From Luteibacter aegosomaticola (GTDB lineage: Bacteria; Pseudomonadota; Gammaproteobacteria; Xanthomonadales; Rhodanobacteraceae), in NCBI RefSeq assembly GCF_023078475.1, contig NZ_CP095741.1:372001-436000 (forward strand): DNA of 64,000 nucleotides, given 5' to 3'. Every line of letters begins with the position of its first letter. The stretch's first letter is position 1. The notes below the pieces were generated by a model that was not told where the DNA came from, ran no database searches, and was given only the letters and a program-made list of their open reading frames with translations. Shown here in pieces: positions 9,095 through 17,852 of this stretch. The position numbers and the translations under genes are program-made.

Positions 9095-9853
9095 ATGAAT
9101 CGATCGTTTGCGTGCGTCGGTTGTGGCCGATGCTGCCATGGGCTCCGCCTGCCTCTCGCCGTGGGCGAAGCCGGAGCATGGCTCGCCCGGGGGGGCGAAG
9201 TTGAAATCTTCTGCGAGGCGATTCCCTGGCCGTCGGACCCGATCGGTGACGGGGCGCTCGTAGCCTATCGAAAGGAGCGCTCATTCGATGCGGTGAGCGG
9301 CGACTTGCCGATCCGGGTGACGGTCAACCTGATGGCGTCCTTCGACCGCCGTTGCCCTAATCTCGATGAGGCGAATGCCTGCCGTATCTACGAGCAGCGG
9401 CCGCTCGCGTGCCGCATCTATCCTGCTGAGGTCAATCCGTTCATCCCGCTGCAGGTGGCGCAGAAGCTTTGTCCGCCGGAAGCCTGGCGTGAAGGCGACG
9501 ACACCGCCGGCTTTGACGGAGAGACGCACCACGCCGTCGAGACGATGCGTTCATTTGCAGCCGAGGAGACGCTCAGGAAGAAGCGCATCGTCGAGATGCT
9601 CGGTATCGACATCGCCGGCCTCGCCAACGAAGGTGCCGCAATCCATCGGCCGGCACCGGCGCTGCTGTCGTGGACACTGGCGGGCGCCACGGTCCGCAAA
9701 GAAGACGTTAGCCGCCCGGCGCAGCGCTGGCGGCTTGCGTCGGATAACGCGGTAACGGTGGCCGCATTGCATGAAAACGCCTGCGCCGTCGCCGATCCCG
9801 CGACGGCCAGGGCATGGGAATACCTGTCTTTTGGAAAACGACCGGGTGCGTGA
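9095..9853 (+). CDS. YkgJ-family cysteine-cluster protein
   Basis: Protein of 252 aa with the CxxCxxCC signature at the N-terminus (residues 7-14, CVGCGRCC) and further cysteines in NACRIYEQRPLACRIYP, the pattern of the YkgJ/UPF0153 zinc- or iron-binding family (PF03692). The biochemical role of the family is unknown. The start at 9095 has an AAGAGG site five bases upstream and leaves the cysteine motif near the N-terminus; an upstream ATG at 9047 would add 16 unlikely residues. It is divergent from the LacI gene and overlaps a possible 28-codon reading frame by one base. Confidence 0.85.
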   Translation: MNRSFACVGCGRCCHGLRLPLAVGEAGAWLARGGEVEIFCEAIPWPSDPIGDGALVAYRKERSFDAVSGDLPIRVTVNLMASFDRRCPNLDEANACRIYEQRPLACRIYPAEVNPFIPLQVAQKLCPPEAWREGDDTAGFDGETHHAVETMRSFAAEETLRKKRIVEMLGIDIAGLANEGAAIHRPAPALLSWTLAGATVRKEDVSRPAQRWRLASDNAVTVAALHENACAVADPATARAWEYLSFGKRPGA

Positions 9854-9939
9854 TGACCAGACGTACGGCGAGCATGGCCACCGTTGCCATGGTGCTTGAG
9901 CTCACAGCCCTCGCGTTATCGGGCTACGCGCTCTTCTAG
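9853..9939 (+). CDS. Possible 28-aa hydrophobic small protein
   Basis: An ATG overlaps the last base of the preceding stop codon (TGATGA) and opens 28 codons ending in TAG at 9937-9939, immediately before a strong terminator. The predicted peptide has a basic start (MTRRT) and a single hydrophobic stretch (residues 8-28), like small single-pass membrane proteins. Coupling and placement before the terminator are in its favour; the short length means it could be chance. Confidence 0.3.
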   Translation: MTRRTASMATVAMVLELTALALSGYALF

Positions 9940-9952
9940 AAAGCAGTACGAA

Positions 9953-9982
9953 GCAAAGGGGGCGGCATACCGCCCCCTTTGC
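9953..9982. terminator. Terminator between convergent genes
   Basis: GCAAAGGGGGCGG (9953-9965) and CCGCCCCCTTTGC (9970-9982) form a perfect 13-bp stem with a CATA loop between the ykgJ-like gene and the convergent RND permease gene. Confidence 0.8.
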
Positions 9983-9990
9983 CGTGCGCA

Positions 9991-12900
9991 TTACTCGTGG
10001 TGTGGAAGCTGCGCCTCGGCATGCTCGCCGTGATGCGGCATGCTCCTGGACACCTCGTCCAGCTTATCGCCGAGCAGGCGGCGGACGACGATGTAGAACA
10101 CGGGGATGAGCAGCAAGCCCAGCACCGTGGCGAACACCATGCCGCCCATCACGCCCGTACCGATCGCATGGCGGGAGTTCGCGCCGGCGCCGGTCGAGAT
10201 CGCCAGCGGCATCACGCCCAGCATGAACGCCAGCGACGTCATCAGGATGGGGCGAAGGCGCTGGCGGGCCGCCTCGATGGTCGCCTCGCGTAGCGTCTTG
10301 CCCGATTGCTGCTGCTCCACCGCGAACTCCACGATCAGGATCGCGTTCTTCGCGGCCAGGCCGATCACGGTGATCAGGCCGATCTTGAAGAAGATGTCAT
10401 TGGGCAGGCCACGGAGCATCGTCGACACCACCGTACCAAGCATGCCCAGCGGGACCACCAGCAGCACCGCCACCGGGATCGACCAGCTTTCGTACAGAGC
10501 CGCGAGACACAGGAAGACGATCACGATCGACAACACCATGAGCATCGTGGCCGAGTTGCCCGCCAGGATCTCCTGGTAGGACTGGCCGCTCCAGTCGTAG
10601 CCGAAGCTGGGTGGCAGCTTGTCGTTCACGATGCCGCCCACGATGTCCATGGCCTGGCCGGTGGAGTAACCCGGTGCATTGTTGCCCACGATTTCCACAG
10701 CGGAGTAACCGTTGTAGCGCGTCAGGCTGGGCGACGCGTTCTGCCACGTAGCGTGGACCACCGTGCTCAGCGGAATCATGCGGCTATCCGTACCCGTCGA
10801 CGCGCTGGCCACACCGGAGGTCGTGGTCGTGCTCGCCGAGGAGAGCGTGCTTGGCGTGTAGATGTGGTTGAACGCATCGGTGCCCATGCGGTACGGCGCA
10901 TCGGCCTGTACCATCACGCGCTTCACGCGGCCGCCGTACTGGAAGTCGTTGATATACACCGGCGCCAGGGTGAGCTGGATGGCCGTATAGATATCGCTGA
11001 CCGAAAGCCCCAGGGTCTGCGCCTGGGTACGGTCCACCGCCAGCTGCATCAACGGTGAGTCTTCCAGGGTGTTCGGGCGCACGGCGACCAGGGCGGGGTT
11101 CTTCGCCGCCTCGCCGAGCACGGTGTTGCGTGCCTGGGTGAGTTCATCGCGCGACTGGCCGGCGCGGGCCTGCAAGTACATGTCGATGCCGCCGAACTGC
11201 GACAGGCCGCGGATGGTCGGCAGGTTCACCACGAAGATCGTGGCATCGCGCACCACCTTGAGCTTGCCATTCATCTGCTGGATGAACTCGGGCGCCGTTT
11301 CGCTGCGCTGCGACCAGTCCTTCAGGCGGACGAAGCTCATGCCCACGTTTTCGCCGATACCGAGGAAGCTGAAGCCGGAGATCTGGAAGACACCCTCGAC
11401 CGCCGGATCCTTCAGCATGACGCCGCGGATATCCTTCATGACCCGCTCGGTCCGCTGAAGGCTGGCGCCGGGCGGCAACTGCACGATCGCCAGCGCGTAA
11501 CCCTGGTCCTCTTCGGGAACGAAGCTGGTGGGCAGCTTGGTGAACAGGAAGCCGCAGAGCACGCATAGCAGCACGAACACCATCATCCAGCGCGGCGCAT
11601 GGCGAATGGCCGAGCCGATATGGCCGGAGTACGTGTGCGTCGTCCAGTCGAAGAAGTCGTTGAACTTCCGGTAGACGATGTTCTTCTTCGGCGGGGTGTG
11701 CTTCAGGATCGTGGCACACAGCGCTGGCGTGAACGACAGCGCGAGGAAGGCCGAGAAGCCCATCGAAACAGCGATGGTCAGCGCGAATTGCTTGTAGATG
11801 ATGCCCGAGGCACCCGGCTGGAGTGCCGACGGCACGAACACGGCGGCGAGCACCACGGTAATCGCAACCACGGCGCCGGTGATCTGGCCCATGGCCTTGC
11901 GCGTCGCCTCCTTCGGTGGGAGGTGCTCCTCGGTCATGATGCGTTCGACGTTCTCGATCACGACGATCGCATCATCCACCACGATACCGATAGCCAGCAC
12001 CATGCCGAACAGGGTGAGCTGGTTGATGGTGAAGCCCAGCGGCGAAAGACCGAGGAACGTGCCCAGCAATGCGACAGGGATCACCAGGGTCGGGATCAGT
12101 GTCGCGCGGAAGTTCTGCAGGAAAAGCAGCATCACCAGGAACACGAGGATGATGGCTTCCACCAGCGTGTGGACCACTTCCTCGATGGAGAGCGTCACGA
12201 ACTTGGTCGTCTCGTACGGCTCGAACCACGTCACGCCCTCGGGGAAGCTCTTCGCCAGCTCGGCCATCTTGGCGCGCACCGCGCCTGCTACGTCCAGTGC
12301 GTTCGCACCCGGGAGCAGCTGCACACCAAACGCACCGGTGGGCTTGCCGTTGTACGAGGTGGCGAAGCCGTTGAGCTGGGAGCCGAGCTCCACGCGTGCC
12401 ACATCCTTCAGGCGCACCGTGGTGCCGTCGTTATTGGCGCGCAGGATGATGTTGGCGAACTGGTCTGCGGTATTGAAACGGCCTTCCGCGGACACGGTGG
12501 CACTGAAGCCCTGGCCGTCCACAGCGGGATCCGTACCGATGGAGCCCGCCGCGAACTGCACGTTCTGCGTACTCAACGCGTTCTGCAGATCGGTGGCGGA
12601 CAGTCCGTAGCCGCGCAGTTTGTCCGGGTTGAGCCAGACGCGCATCGCGTACTCGGCGCCGAGCTGGCGGGTATTACCCACGCCCGGGATACGGGCCACC
12701 TGGTCCAGTACCTGCGAAGCGACGATGTCGTTCAGGCGCTGGAAGTTGATGGCCGGATTATCCGACGTCAGTGCCACGAACAGCAGGAAGTCCGGGTTGG
12801 ACTTGGCCACCACCACGCCCTGCTGGGTCACTTCGGCAGGCAGGCGCGGCGTCGCAAGCGACACCTTGTTCTGCACCTGCACCTGGGCGATATCCGGATC

Positions 12901-13194
12901 CGTTCCAGTTTCGAAGGTGAGCGTGATCTGCGCCTGGCCCGACGAGCTGGACTGCGAGCTGAAGTAGAGCAGGTGGTCGATACCGGTCAGCTGCTGCTCG
13001 ATGACCTGGGTCACCGTTTTTTCCGTGGTATCCGCGCCGGCACCCGGGAAGTTGGCGGTGACGACGACCTGCGGCGGAGCGATGTTCGGATACGACTCGA
13101 TGCCCATGTTCAGCAGCGAAATCGTGCCGCACAGGGTGATGAGGATCGCGACCACCCAGGCAAAGACCGGGCGGTCAATAAAGAAACTTGGCAT
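9991..13194 (-). CDS. RND efflux permease, HAE1 (AcrB/MexB) type
   Basis: Inner-membrane proton-driven drug pump of 1067 aa, with the usual twelve membrane segments and two large periplasmic loops. It begins MPSFFIDRPVFAWVVAI, the standard HAE1 opening. The membrane segment AIGIVVDDAIVVIENVER holds the proton-relay aspartates in TM4, and the TM10 region GLAAKNAILIVEFA holds the relay lysine. The porter domain shows typical GVGNTRQLGAEYAMRVWLNP. A ribosome site GGAAGGA precedes the ATG. It lies 12 bases after the adaptor gene in a tetR-mfp-rnd operon; no outer-membrane channel gene is present, so it probably shares a TolC-like channel encoded elsewhere. Substrates likely include antibiotics or bile-like compounds (inference from family). 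Confidence 0.95.
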   Translation of the reverse strand: MPSFFIDRPVFAWVVAILITLCGTISLLNMGIESYPNIAPPQVVVTANFPGAGADTTEKTVTQVIEQQLTGIDHLLYFSSQSSSSGQAQITLTFETGTDPDIAQVQVQNKVSLATPRLPAEVTQQGVVVAKSNPDFLLFVALTSDNPAINFQRLNDIVASQVLDQVARIPGVGNTRQLGAEYAMRVWLNPDKLRGYGLSATDLQNALSTQNVQFAAGSIGTDPAVDGQGFSATVSAEGRFNTADQFANIILRANNDGTTVRLKDVARVELGSQLNGFATSYNGKPTGAFGVQLLPGANALDVAGAVRAKMAELAKSFPEGVTWFEPYETTKFVTLSIEEVVHTLVEAIILVFLVMLLFLQNFRATLIPTLVIPVALLGTFLGLSPLGFTINQLTLFGMVLAIGIVVDDAIVVIENVERIMTEEHLPPKEATRKAMGQITGAVVAITVVLAAVFVPSALQPGASGIIYKQFALTIAVSMGFSAFLALSFTPALCATILKHTPPKKNIVYRKFNDFFDWTTHTYSGHIGSAIRHAPRWMMVFVLLCVLCGFLFTKLPTSFVPEEDQGYALAIVQLPPGASLQRTERVMKDIRGVMLKDPAVEGVFQISGFSFLGIGENVGMSFVRLKDWSQRSETAPEFIQQMNGKLKVVRDATIFVVNLPTIRGLSQFGGIDMYLQARAGQSRDELTQARNTVLGEAAKNPALVAVRPNTLEDSPLMQLAVDRTQAQTLGLSVSDIYTAIQLTLAPVYINDFQYGGRVKRVMVQADAPYRMGTDAFNHIYTPSTLSSASTTTTSGVASASTGTDSRMIPLSTVVHATWQNASPSLTRYNGYSAVEIVGNNAPGYSTGQAMDIVGGIVNDKLPPSFGYDWSGQSYQEILAGNSATMLMVLSIVIVFLCLAALYESWSIPVAVLLVVPLGMLGTVVSTMLRGLPNDIFFKIGLITVIGLAAKNAILIVEFAVEQQQSGKTLREATIEAARQRLRPILMTSLAFMLGVMPLAISTGAGANSRHAIGTGVMGGMVFATVLGLLLIPVFYIVVRRLLGDKLDEVSRSMPHHGEHAEAQLPHHE

Positions 13195-13206
13195 GGATGT
13201 CCTTCC

Positions 13207-14382
13207 TTACGGCGCGTGGCTCGCGGCCACGGCTTTGACGGGGGCGTTGGCGCGCGCCTGCGGAATGCCCTCGACGATGACCTGGTCCCCCGGCTGCACG
13301 CCGCTGGTGACGACCCAGTTGGGGCCATCGGTGCGATCGACGGTCACGGAGCGGCGCACCGCAGCCGAGGGCACGGTGATGGTCTTGCCGTCGGCGCCGG
13401 TGGTCTTGCCCTCGCCGACGACCAGTACGAACGTTTCGTTGGCATCGCGCTGCACGGCGGCCTGCGGAAGCAGGAAGACGTGGTGCTGGTCGCCAAGGGT
13501 CGCCTTCACCGTGACGTACTGGCCGGGCAACAGGCGCTGGTTCGCGTTGGTCAGCAAGGCGCGGAGATCGACCGTGCCGGTCTGCGGGTTGACGGTCGCC
13601 GACGAGAAATCGAGCTGGCCGGTTTCACCGAAATCGGAGCCATCCGGGAGTTGGATGCGCACGGTGGCCTGGTCGGTCGAGGTCAGCGTCGCCGTGCCCT
13701 GCGCGGCAGCAGCACGTAGCCGGTCCAGATCGGTCACGGACATGCTGAAGTTCACGTAGACGCGGTCGAGTTCGTCGACCTGGGTGAGCAGGGTCGTATC
13801 GCCCTGGCCGACCAGCGCGCCCTCGGTCACCTGCTGCTTGCCCGCACGGCCGTCGATCGGTGCGACGACCCGCGCGTAGCTGAGATTGATGCGTGCCGAC
13901 TGCACCGCAGCCTCGCCTTGCTTTACGGCGGCAATCGACGTGCGTTCGGTGGCTTCCGCCGTGTCGAGGTCGGAGCGCGAGACGTAGTTTTTGCCGATCA
14001 GGCTGCGCGCGCGATCCGCCTGCGCCTTTGCGTTCACCGCGGTGGCACGCGCGGAGGCGAGATTGGCCAGCTGCGCATCGAGTTCTGCCTGCAGCGGTGC
14101 CGGGTCAATCGCGAAGAGCGGTTGTCCCGCTTTCACGTCGGTGCCTTCGGCATAAAGCCGGTGCTGGAGAATGCCAGGCACGCGTGCGCGAACGTCGGCG
14201 GTGCGGAACGCGGAGATGCGGCCGACCTGGTCCTGGACCAGGGGGACGTCACGCGGCTCGGCCTTAACGACGCCCACTTGCGGCGGCGGAGGTGGCTGGG
14301 CGGCTTCTTGCTTGTGGCACGCGGCCAGGGCCAGTGCCAGACCGGCGGCAAGCAGGGGAGTGCGGTGGGGCAGGGGATTCAT
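13207..14382 (-). CDS. RND efflux periplasmic adaptor (AcrA-type lipoprotein)
   Basis: Membrane-fusion protein of 391 aa that links the permease to an outer-membrane channel. It has a lipoprotein signal with lipobox LAAC (residues 18-21). Next come a lipoyl/barrel-sandwich half (VGRISAFRTADVRARVPGIL, EGTDVKAGQPLFAIDP), an alpha-hairpin and the second lipoyl half (ARVVAPIDGRAGK). The beta-barrel and membrane-proximal domains follow (RALLTNANQRLLPGQYVTV). ATG 14382 is chosen because it gives a canonical lipoprotein signal; an upstream in-frame ATG at 14439 lies within the end of the tetR gene. It follows tetR by 13 bases. Confidence 0.94.
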   Translation of the reverse strand: MNPLPHRTPLLAAGLALALAACHKQEAAQPPPPPQVGVVKAEPRDVPLVQDQVGRISAFRTADVRARVPGILQHRLYAEGTDVKAGQPLFAIDPAPLQAELDAQLANLASARATAVNAKAQADRARSLIGKNYVSRSDLDTAEATERTSIAAVKQGEAAVQSARINLSYARVVAPIDGRAGKQQVTEGALVGQGDTTLLTQVDELDRVYVNFSMSVTDLDRLRAAAAQGTATLTSTDQATVRIQLPDGSDFGETGQLDFSSATVNPQTGTVDLRALLTNANQRLLPGQYVTVKATLGDQHHVFLLPQAAVQRDANETFVLVVGEGKTTGADGKTITVPSAAVRRSVTVDRTDGPNWVVTSGVQPGDQVIVEGIPQARANAPVKAVAASHAP

Positions 14383-14395
14383 CCGGTGACAGGTC

Positions 14396-14971
14396 CTAGG
14401 TAAAAAGAGGGGAAGCGGGACGCGGGTTGCGATAGGCATTCAGGAAGACGCGCACGACGGGATCGACCAGGTCCGGCCCGCCACGCAGGCTTCGCACCAA
14501 CGCGAAGAAGAGCTGGGCGGCTTCGTCGGGATCGTCATCGCGCAACTGGCCGCGTTCCATCGCCACGCGAATGCGCGCCGATAGTCGCGACAGCGAGTCG
14601 AAGCAGGCGGCGTCGACGACATCGCGCACCGCAGGCAGGGTCTTGGGTGGGTCCATCTGCAACACGCGCGCGATCGCACTGGTGCCGTGGCCATCGCTAC
14701 CGGCCCGGTACACCTGGACGAACGAGCGGAGCACGGTCTCGAGCGGTGCGTCGGGTTCGCTCAGCGCGGCGCGGAGCGGCTTGAGCAGTTCCTCGACAAC
14801 GGCGCGGAACAGGATCTGCTTGCTATCGAAGTGCGAGTAGACCGTCTGCTTGGATACGCCCGCCTGCGTCGCCACGGCATCCATGCTGATGTCGTAGGCA
14901 TCCTGGCAGAACAGGGCGCAGGCGGCCCGCAGGACGCGATGGTGGTTGGTTTGGCGCTGCGTGGTGCGCAT
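14396..14971 (-). CDS. TetR/AcrR-family repressor of the adjacent efflux operon
   Basis: Regulator of 191 aa with an N-terminal TetR helix-turn-helix (MDAVATQAGVSKQTVYSHFDSKQILFRAVV, about residues 30-60) and a C-terminal ligand domain with the TetR_C AefR-like pattern (ARVLQMDPPKTLPAVRDVV). It is the first gene of the operon with the adaptor and permease genes, so it probably represses its own operon and is released by pump substrates. Confidence 0.92.
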   Translation of the reverse strand: MRTTQRQTNHHRVLRAACALFCQDAYDISMDAVATQAGVSKQTVYSHFDSKQILFRAVVEELLKPLRAALSEPDAPLETVLRSFVQVYRAGSDGHGTSAIARVLQMDPPKTLPAVRDVVDAACFDSLSRLSARIRVAMERGQLRDDDPDEAAQLFFALVRSLRGGPDLVDPVVRVFLNAYRNPRPASPLFT

Positions 14972-14988
14972 GCGATGTCTCTGAGCCT

Positions 14989-15003
14989 TTACTGTGCGGT
15001 GCA
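14989..15003. promoter_or_regulatory. Candidate operator of the tetR-mfp-rnd operon
   Basis: ACTGTGCGGTGCAGT, with ACTG/CAGT arms, lies 18 bases upstream of the tetR start codon, the position expected for an autoregulatory TetR operator. The arms are short, so this is tentative. Confidence 0.35.
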
Positions 15004-15085
15004 GTCCACCCTCCGCGCATGCGGAAAGCGCGCGGTGAACGCGCGCGCTAATAGCGGAAGGTGGGCCGGTGGAGCCGGGTTTCGC

Positions 15086-16108
15086 TTAGTTCGTCCGCAG
15101 CAGGACCTTGATGGCCTCGCGTTGATCCATGGCCTTATAACCATGTGCGACATCCGCGAGCGGCAGCGTCAGGTCGAACACGCGCCCCGGGTTGATCTTG
15201 CGCTCGAGCACGAGATCCATAAGGTGCGGCAGGAAGCGGCGTACCGGTGCCGGGCCGCCGAGCAGACCCTTCTGTGCGAAGAACAGCTGCTGCCCATCGA
15301 ACTCCACGCCGTGCGGCACACCTACATAGCCGATCATCGAGCCCGGGCGGGCACATTCGATGGCCTGCTGCATGGACTCCTTCGTGCCGACGCATTCCAG
15401 CACGGCATCGGCGCCGATATTCCGGGTGAGCTTCTTCACCGCGGCGATGCCTTCCTCACCGCGGGCGGCGATGATGTCCGTTGCACCGAATTCCAGCGCG
15501 AGATCCTGACGGGTCTTGTGGCGGCTCATGGCGATGATGCGCGCCGCGCCCATCTGCTTTGCGGCGAGCACGCCCATGAGGCCCACGGCGCCATCACCCA
15601 CGACGACCGCGGTCGAACCGGGCTGTACGCGTGCGGCATCGGCGGCATACCAACCGGTGCCGAGCACGTCGGAGACGGCGAGCAGGCTGGGGATGAGATC
15701 GTCGGCAGGGATGTCGGCCGTGGCCACGAGCGTGCCGTCGGCGAGCGGAATGCGTGCGAGCGGTGCCTGGGCTCCAGTCATGAACTGGCGCTGTTCGCAC
15801 GAGGACTGGAAGCCGAACTGGCAATGCGGGCAGGTGTTGTCCGAGAGGCAGAACGAACCGACGACGAACTGGCCGGGCTTCACCGAGGTAACCGCCGAGC
15901 CCACTTCCACGACGATGCCGCAGTATTCGTGGCCCATGGCCTTCGGACCGCCGTTGAAATCGTTGTGGCCACGATACGGCCACAGATCCGAGCCGCAGAT
16001 ACAGCTGGCGGAAAGCCGGATGATCGCGTCGGTGGGTTCGAGGATGGCCGGTTCGGGCACGTCTTCCAGGCGCACATCGCCGGGGCCGTACATCATGGTG
16101 CCTAGCAT
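15086..16108 (-). CDS. Zinc-dependent alcohol dehydrogenase
   Basis: Medium-chain NAD(P)-dependent alcohol dehydrogenase of 340 aa. The catalytic zinc ligands are visible (CICGSD with Cys near residue 38, and GHEYCG). A structural-zinc cysteine cluster (CPHCQFGFQSSCEQ) and the Rossmann motif VVGDGAVGLMGVLAAKQMG are also present. The start at 16108 has a GAGGAG site; the ATG at 16132 would add eight residues. The opening MLGTMMYGPGDVRLEDVPEP and the IIRLSASCICGSDLWPYRG region match quinone-oxidoreductase-like/zinc-dependent alcohol dehydrogenases of unknown substrate. It is divergent from the following gene. Confidence 0.9.
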   Translation of the reverse strand: MLGTMMYGPGDVRLEDVPEPAILEPTDAIIRLSASCICGSDLWPYRGHNDFNGGPKAMGHEYCGIVVEVGSAVTSVKPGQFVVGSFCLSDNTCPHCQFGFQSSCEQRQFMTGAQAPLARIPLADGTLVATADIPADDLIPSLLAVSDVLGTGWYAADAARVQPGSTAVVVGDGAVGLMGVLAAKQMGAARIIAMSRHKTRQDLALEFGATDIIAARGEEGIAAVKKLTRNIGADAVLECVGTKESMQQAIECARPGSMIGYVGVPHGVEFDGQQLFFAQKGLLGGPAPVRRFLPHLMDLVLERKINPGRVFDLTLPLADVAHGYKAMDQREAIKVLLRTN

Positions 16109-16165
16109 GGGATTCTCCTCGGGAGCGCGCAAAAGCGCTCGGATGGGATGGGACAGGCTCGCAAT

Positions 16166-16192
16166 CTAGTCGCGACCGATTGTGTGGACTAG
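16166..16192. promoter_or_regulatory. Inverted repeat in a divergent promoter region
   Basis: CTAGTC (16166-16171) and GACTAG (16187-16192) face each other across 15 bases, between the divergent alcohol dehydrogenase gene and the small hypothetical gene at 16222. It may be an operator, perhaps for the LysR regulator at 17839; untested. Confidence 0.3.
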
Positions 16193-16221
16193 TCGCCTTG
16201 TCCAGCTAAGGCTTATGAAGA

Positions 16222-16635
16222 ATGCGCATGAATCGAGTGAGTGCGCAGCGGCTTCGCGTTCGCGCGAACGCTGAGAGATTCATGCTGGGAATTCATGAGT
16301 CCATGCCACCCAGCCTACTTAATCTGCTGCGTGCTGCGACGCACAATGGCGGCCATTCCCTCCCGGATTCCCCCATGGTTCGTGTCCTGCCTCTTGCCGC
16401 GGAATGGTCGCCCCTCGCCTGGGACGGCCGTAAAGCGTGGTCGCGCCGCCTCGGCTCAGCGCCCTCGGCCGTCGGCAGCGTGGTGCTGGCCGTATGGGAA
16501 GACGGCACGGCTGAACAGTGGGAATGGGAAATGCTCGATGAGGCGGAAGATCGCCATCTCGCCGGTGGCAGCGCGCCCACGGCACGCGATGCCCTCGATG
16601 CCGCTATTGCCCTGGCGGAGCGTGGCGCGCCATGA
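16222..16635 (+). CDS. Hypothetical protein coupled to an MFS transporter
   Basis: Reading frame of up to 137 aa whose stop overlaps the ATG of the MFS gene (ATGA), suggesting coupling. I do not recognise a family. The second half is soluble, with a tryptophan-rich strand pair (VVLAVWEDGTAEQWEWEMLDEAED) and an alanine-rich final helix (TARDALDAAIALAERG), so a small alpha/beta fold is likely. The first 30 residues are basic and atypical; ATG codons at 16282 or 16303 are plausible alternative starts. Confidence 0.55.
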   Translation: MRMNRVSAQRLRVRANAERFMLGIHESMPPSLLNLLRAATHNGGHSLPDSPMVRVLPLAAEWSPLAWDGRKAWSRRLGSAPSAVGSVVLAVWEDGTAEQWEWEMLDEAEDRHLAGGSAPTARDALDAAIALAERGAP

Positions 16636-17852
16636 ACACCCCTGTGGCAGACCGCCATCCGATCTGGGTGCTGACGGTGTTGAGTGCCTTGATGGCGTTC
16701 GCCTCCGTCTCCACCGATCTCTATCTCCCGGCCATGCCCGTCATGGGCCGGGACCTGCGCGCTGGCGCCGGCGCCATGGAGTGGACGATCTCGGCTTATC
16801 TCGTCGGCTTTAGCCTGGGTCAGTTGCTGTGGGGTCCCGTCGGTGACCGCGTGGGGCGCCGTCTTCCCATCGCGCTCGGGCTGGTGATCTTTACGGTGGG
16901 CTCGGCTGGGTGTGCACTCGCGACATCGACGCATGCACTGATCGCGGCTCGCGTCGTGCAGGCCGTGGGCGCGTGCTCAAGCGTCGTGCTCGCCCGAGCC
17001 ATGGTCCGTGATCTCTATGCGGGTGCGGCCGCGGCGCGCATGCTCTCCACGTTGATGACGGTGATGGCCGTCGCGCCCTTGCTTGGCCCCACGCTGGGTG
17101 GGCAGGTCCTGACGGTGGGCACGTGGCGCGTCATCTTCTGGACCCTGGTGGCCGTCGGTGTGGCGACGCTAGTGGCGGTGGCGAGCTTGCCAGAGACCTT
17201 GCCGAAAGCACGCCGACGCACCGAGCCGTTGTCGTCCGCGCTTCGCGAATATCGCCGCTTGCTCGCTGATCCGCGCTTTCGCGCTTACGCGGGTGCCAGT
17301 GGCTTGTTCTACGGTGGCATCTACGCCTATGTGGCCGGCACGCCGTTCGCCTATATCGCTTATTACGGCGTATCGCCCCAGCACTACGGGATCCTGTTTG
17401 CCGCCGGCATCGTCGGCATCATGGCCACGAACCTGTTGAACGCACGCTGGGTGGGACGCTTCGGCGCGGATACCCTGATGCGTTGGGGCGCGGCGGGCGC
17501 CGCTGCGGCGGGCATTGCCTCTGTCGCCGTGGTCGGCCTGTTCCCGCACATGCTCTGGCCGCTGGCAACGACGTTGTTTCTGTTTGTCGCCTCCACGGGT
17601 TTCATCGTGGCCAATGCGATCGCGGGCGCGCTGAATACCGCCCCTGAGCACGCGGGCTCCGTATCGGCCTTGATCGGTGCCATCCAGTACGGTTCGGGCA
17701 TCGCTGGCTCGGCACTCGTGGGCCTCTGCGCGGACGGTACCTCGCTTCCGCTAGCGGCCGTCGTTTCGCTCATGGGCATCGGTAGCCTGTGGTTCGCGTA
17801 CAGCCAGGGCGATGCGGTCGATACGCTGGAGGTGCTGGGTGACCAGGGCTAA
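16632..17852 (+). CDS. MFS drug transporter, Bcr/CflA type (DHA1)
   Basis: Twelve-helix proton antiporter of 406 aa in the inner membrane. It opens with the Bcr/CflA signature FASVSTDLYLPAMPVMGRDL, followed by motif A of the superfamily in the loop between helices 2 and 3 (GPVGDRVGRRLPIALG) and the motif C-like segment APLLGPTLGGQ in helix 5, typical of drug exporters. It overlaps the hypothetical gene upstream by four bases and the LysR gene downstream by 14 bases, so the three are probably cotranscribed. Substrate is unknown. Confidence 0.92.
   Translation: MNTPVADRHPIWVLTVLSALMAFASVSTDLYLPAMPVMGRDLRAGAGAMEWTISAYLVGFSLGQLLWGPVGDRVGRRLPIALGLVIFTVGSAGCALATSTHALIAARVVQAVGACSSVVLARAMVRDLYAGAAAARMLSTLMTVMAVAPLLGPTLGGQVLTVGTWRVIFWTLVAVGVATLVAVASLPETLPKARRRTEPLSSALREYRRLLADPRFRAYAGASGLFYGGIYAYVAGTPFAYIAYYGVSPQHYGILFAAGIVGIMATNLLNARWVGRFGADTLMRWGAAGAAAAGIASVAVVGLFPHMLWPLATTLFLFVASTGFIVANAIAGALNTAPEHAGSVSALIGAIQYGSGIAGSALVGLCADGTSLPLAAVVSLMGIGSLWFAYSQGDAVDTLEVLGDQG

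Noticed and set aside
11599..13719. 706-codon open frame antisense to the RND permease and adaptor genes
   Set aside because: Shadow of conserved genes, composition typical of antisense GC-rich frames.
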